Both the position numbers and the translations under genes were made by a program. Shown one piece after another: positions 13,399 to 13,663 of a stretch of 13,663 nt of DNA. Position 1 is the stretch's first letter; every line of letters begins with the position of its first letter. The DNA is from an uncultured Bacilli bacterium. GTDB taxonomy: Bacteria > Bacillota_I > Bacilli_A > RF39 > UBA660. Location of the stretch: the NCBI GenBank assembly GCA_944332645.1, contig CALVKK010000024.1, positions 1-13,663 of the forward strand, given 5' to 3'. The notes under the pieces are model-generated. The model searched no databases. It was not told the DNA's origin and saw nothing but the letters and a program-made list of their open reading frames with translations.

Positions 13399-13663
13399 GT
13401 GACTAAACTTAAAAATAATTGGCAAGTGTTTGTTAGTTTGATTTTGTTGGCGATATTTATCTTTTTGTTATTTAATCAAAATCATTTTAGTAAAATCGAT
13501 GATTTTATTTATTCTTTGATCAAACCAATTATATCTGATAATATGACTAAGGTTATGCAATTTATAACGTTTTTTGCTGATCCTATTTGGTGTGTTTTGT
13601 TAAGTTGTTTAATGATACTATTGATTAAAAATAAAAAAATAAGCAAAGCTTTTGTTTTAAATC
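13399..13663 (+). CDS. PAP2-family membrane phosphatase, N-terminal part (cut by window end)
   Basis: The open frame runs to the window edge, 88 codons visible. It begins with a membrane helix (VFVSLILLAIFIFLLF), then KIDDFIYSLIKPI, a TKVMQFITFFADP segment and a second helix (CVLLSCLMILLI). This order (helix, short D-D-F-I-Y loop, K.ITFFG/ADP, helix) is typical of the start of PAP2 phosphatases such as undecaprenyl-pyrophosphate or phosphatidylglycerol-phosphate phosphatases. The catalytic motifs (KxxxxxxRP, PSGH, SRxxxxxHxxxD) lie beyond the window, so the assignment rests on the N-terminus only. GTG 13399 is chosen because GGTGA (13389-13393) is five bases before it; GTG 13390 in the same frame is the alternative. 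Confidence 0.7.
   Translation, partial: MTKLKNNWQVFVSLILLAIFIFLLFNQNHFSKIDDFIYSLIKPIISDNMTKVMQFITFFADPIWCVLLSCLMILLIKNKKISKAFVLN

Noticed and set aside
1..13663. Mycoplasma-type code with TGA as Trp, suggested by the AT-rich composition
   Set aside because: TGA stops at 1304, 2268, 7493 and 12616 are each followed by a ribosome site, terminator or new start; Trp is TGG throughout.

Overview
The window comes from a low-GC Gram-positive-type bacterium: Firmicutes/Bacilli, possibly a gut lineage near Mollicutes/RF39 or Erysipelotrichia (the lineage is inference). The support is very AT-rich DNA, AAGGTGA/AGGAGG-type ribosome binding sites, sigma-A-like promoters, hairpin-plus-T-run terminators, lipoprotein signal peptides and a T-box leader. 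TGA is used as a normal stop and Trp is TGG, so the genetic code is standard. All genes lie on the + strand.

Left part (1-7511): the 3' two thirds of tex, then two small lipoproteins. The second has a thioredoxin-like fold in which the CxxC pair is replaced by DTQS. An OmpR-family response regulator and histidine kinase follow, then an ABC ATPase with a two-FtsX-domain permease. The last four genes form an envelope-stress or peptide-sensing module. An inverted repeat overlapping a candidate promoter ahead of the ATPase is a plausible operator for the regulator. A terminator ends this block.

Centre (7512-9858): the most interesting region. A promoter drives a 588-residue protein with a type IV prepilin signal and two C-type-lectin-like domains. 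Each domain ends in an ~81-nt variable repeat (VR1, VR2). About 100 bases after the stop codon is a third, non-coding copy rich in AAC/AAT codons. VR2 differs from it by substitution only at adenines (17 of 26 adenines, 0 of 55 other bases) plus a 6-nt duplication. VR1 differs at 8 adenines and 2 other positions. This is the signature of a diversity-generating retroelement (DGR), with the third copy as template repeat (TR). Both VRs, but not the TR, are followed by a 9-bp hairpin like the target-recognition hairpin of the Bordetella phage DGR. No reverse transcriptase or accessory (Avd) gene is present between the TR and aspS, so the cassette must be served in trans or be an orphan. The likely product is a surface or pilus-tip protein with two independently diversified binding faces.

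Right part (9859-13663): a promoter and T-box leader (specifier GAC, T-box TGGC) control aspS, which is followed by a terminator. Next come a membrane-anchored acidic protein of unknown function, translationally coupled to a pentapeptide-repeat protein, then a terminator, a strong promoter and the start of a PAP2-family phosphatase cut by the window edge.
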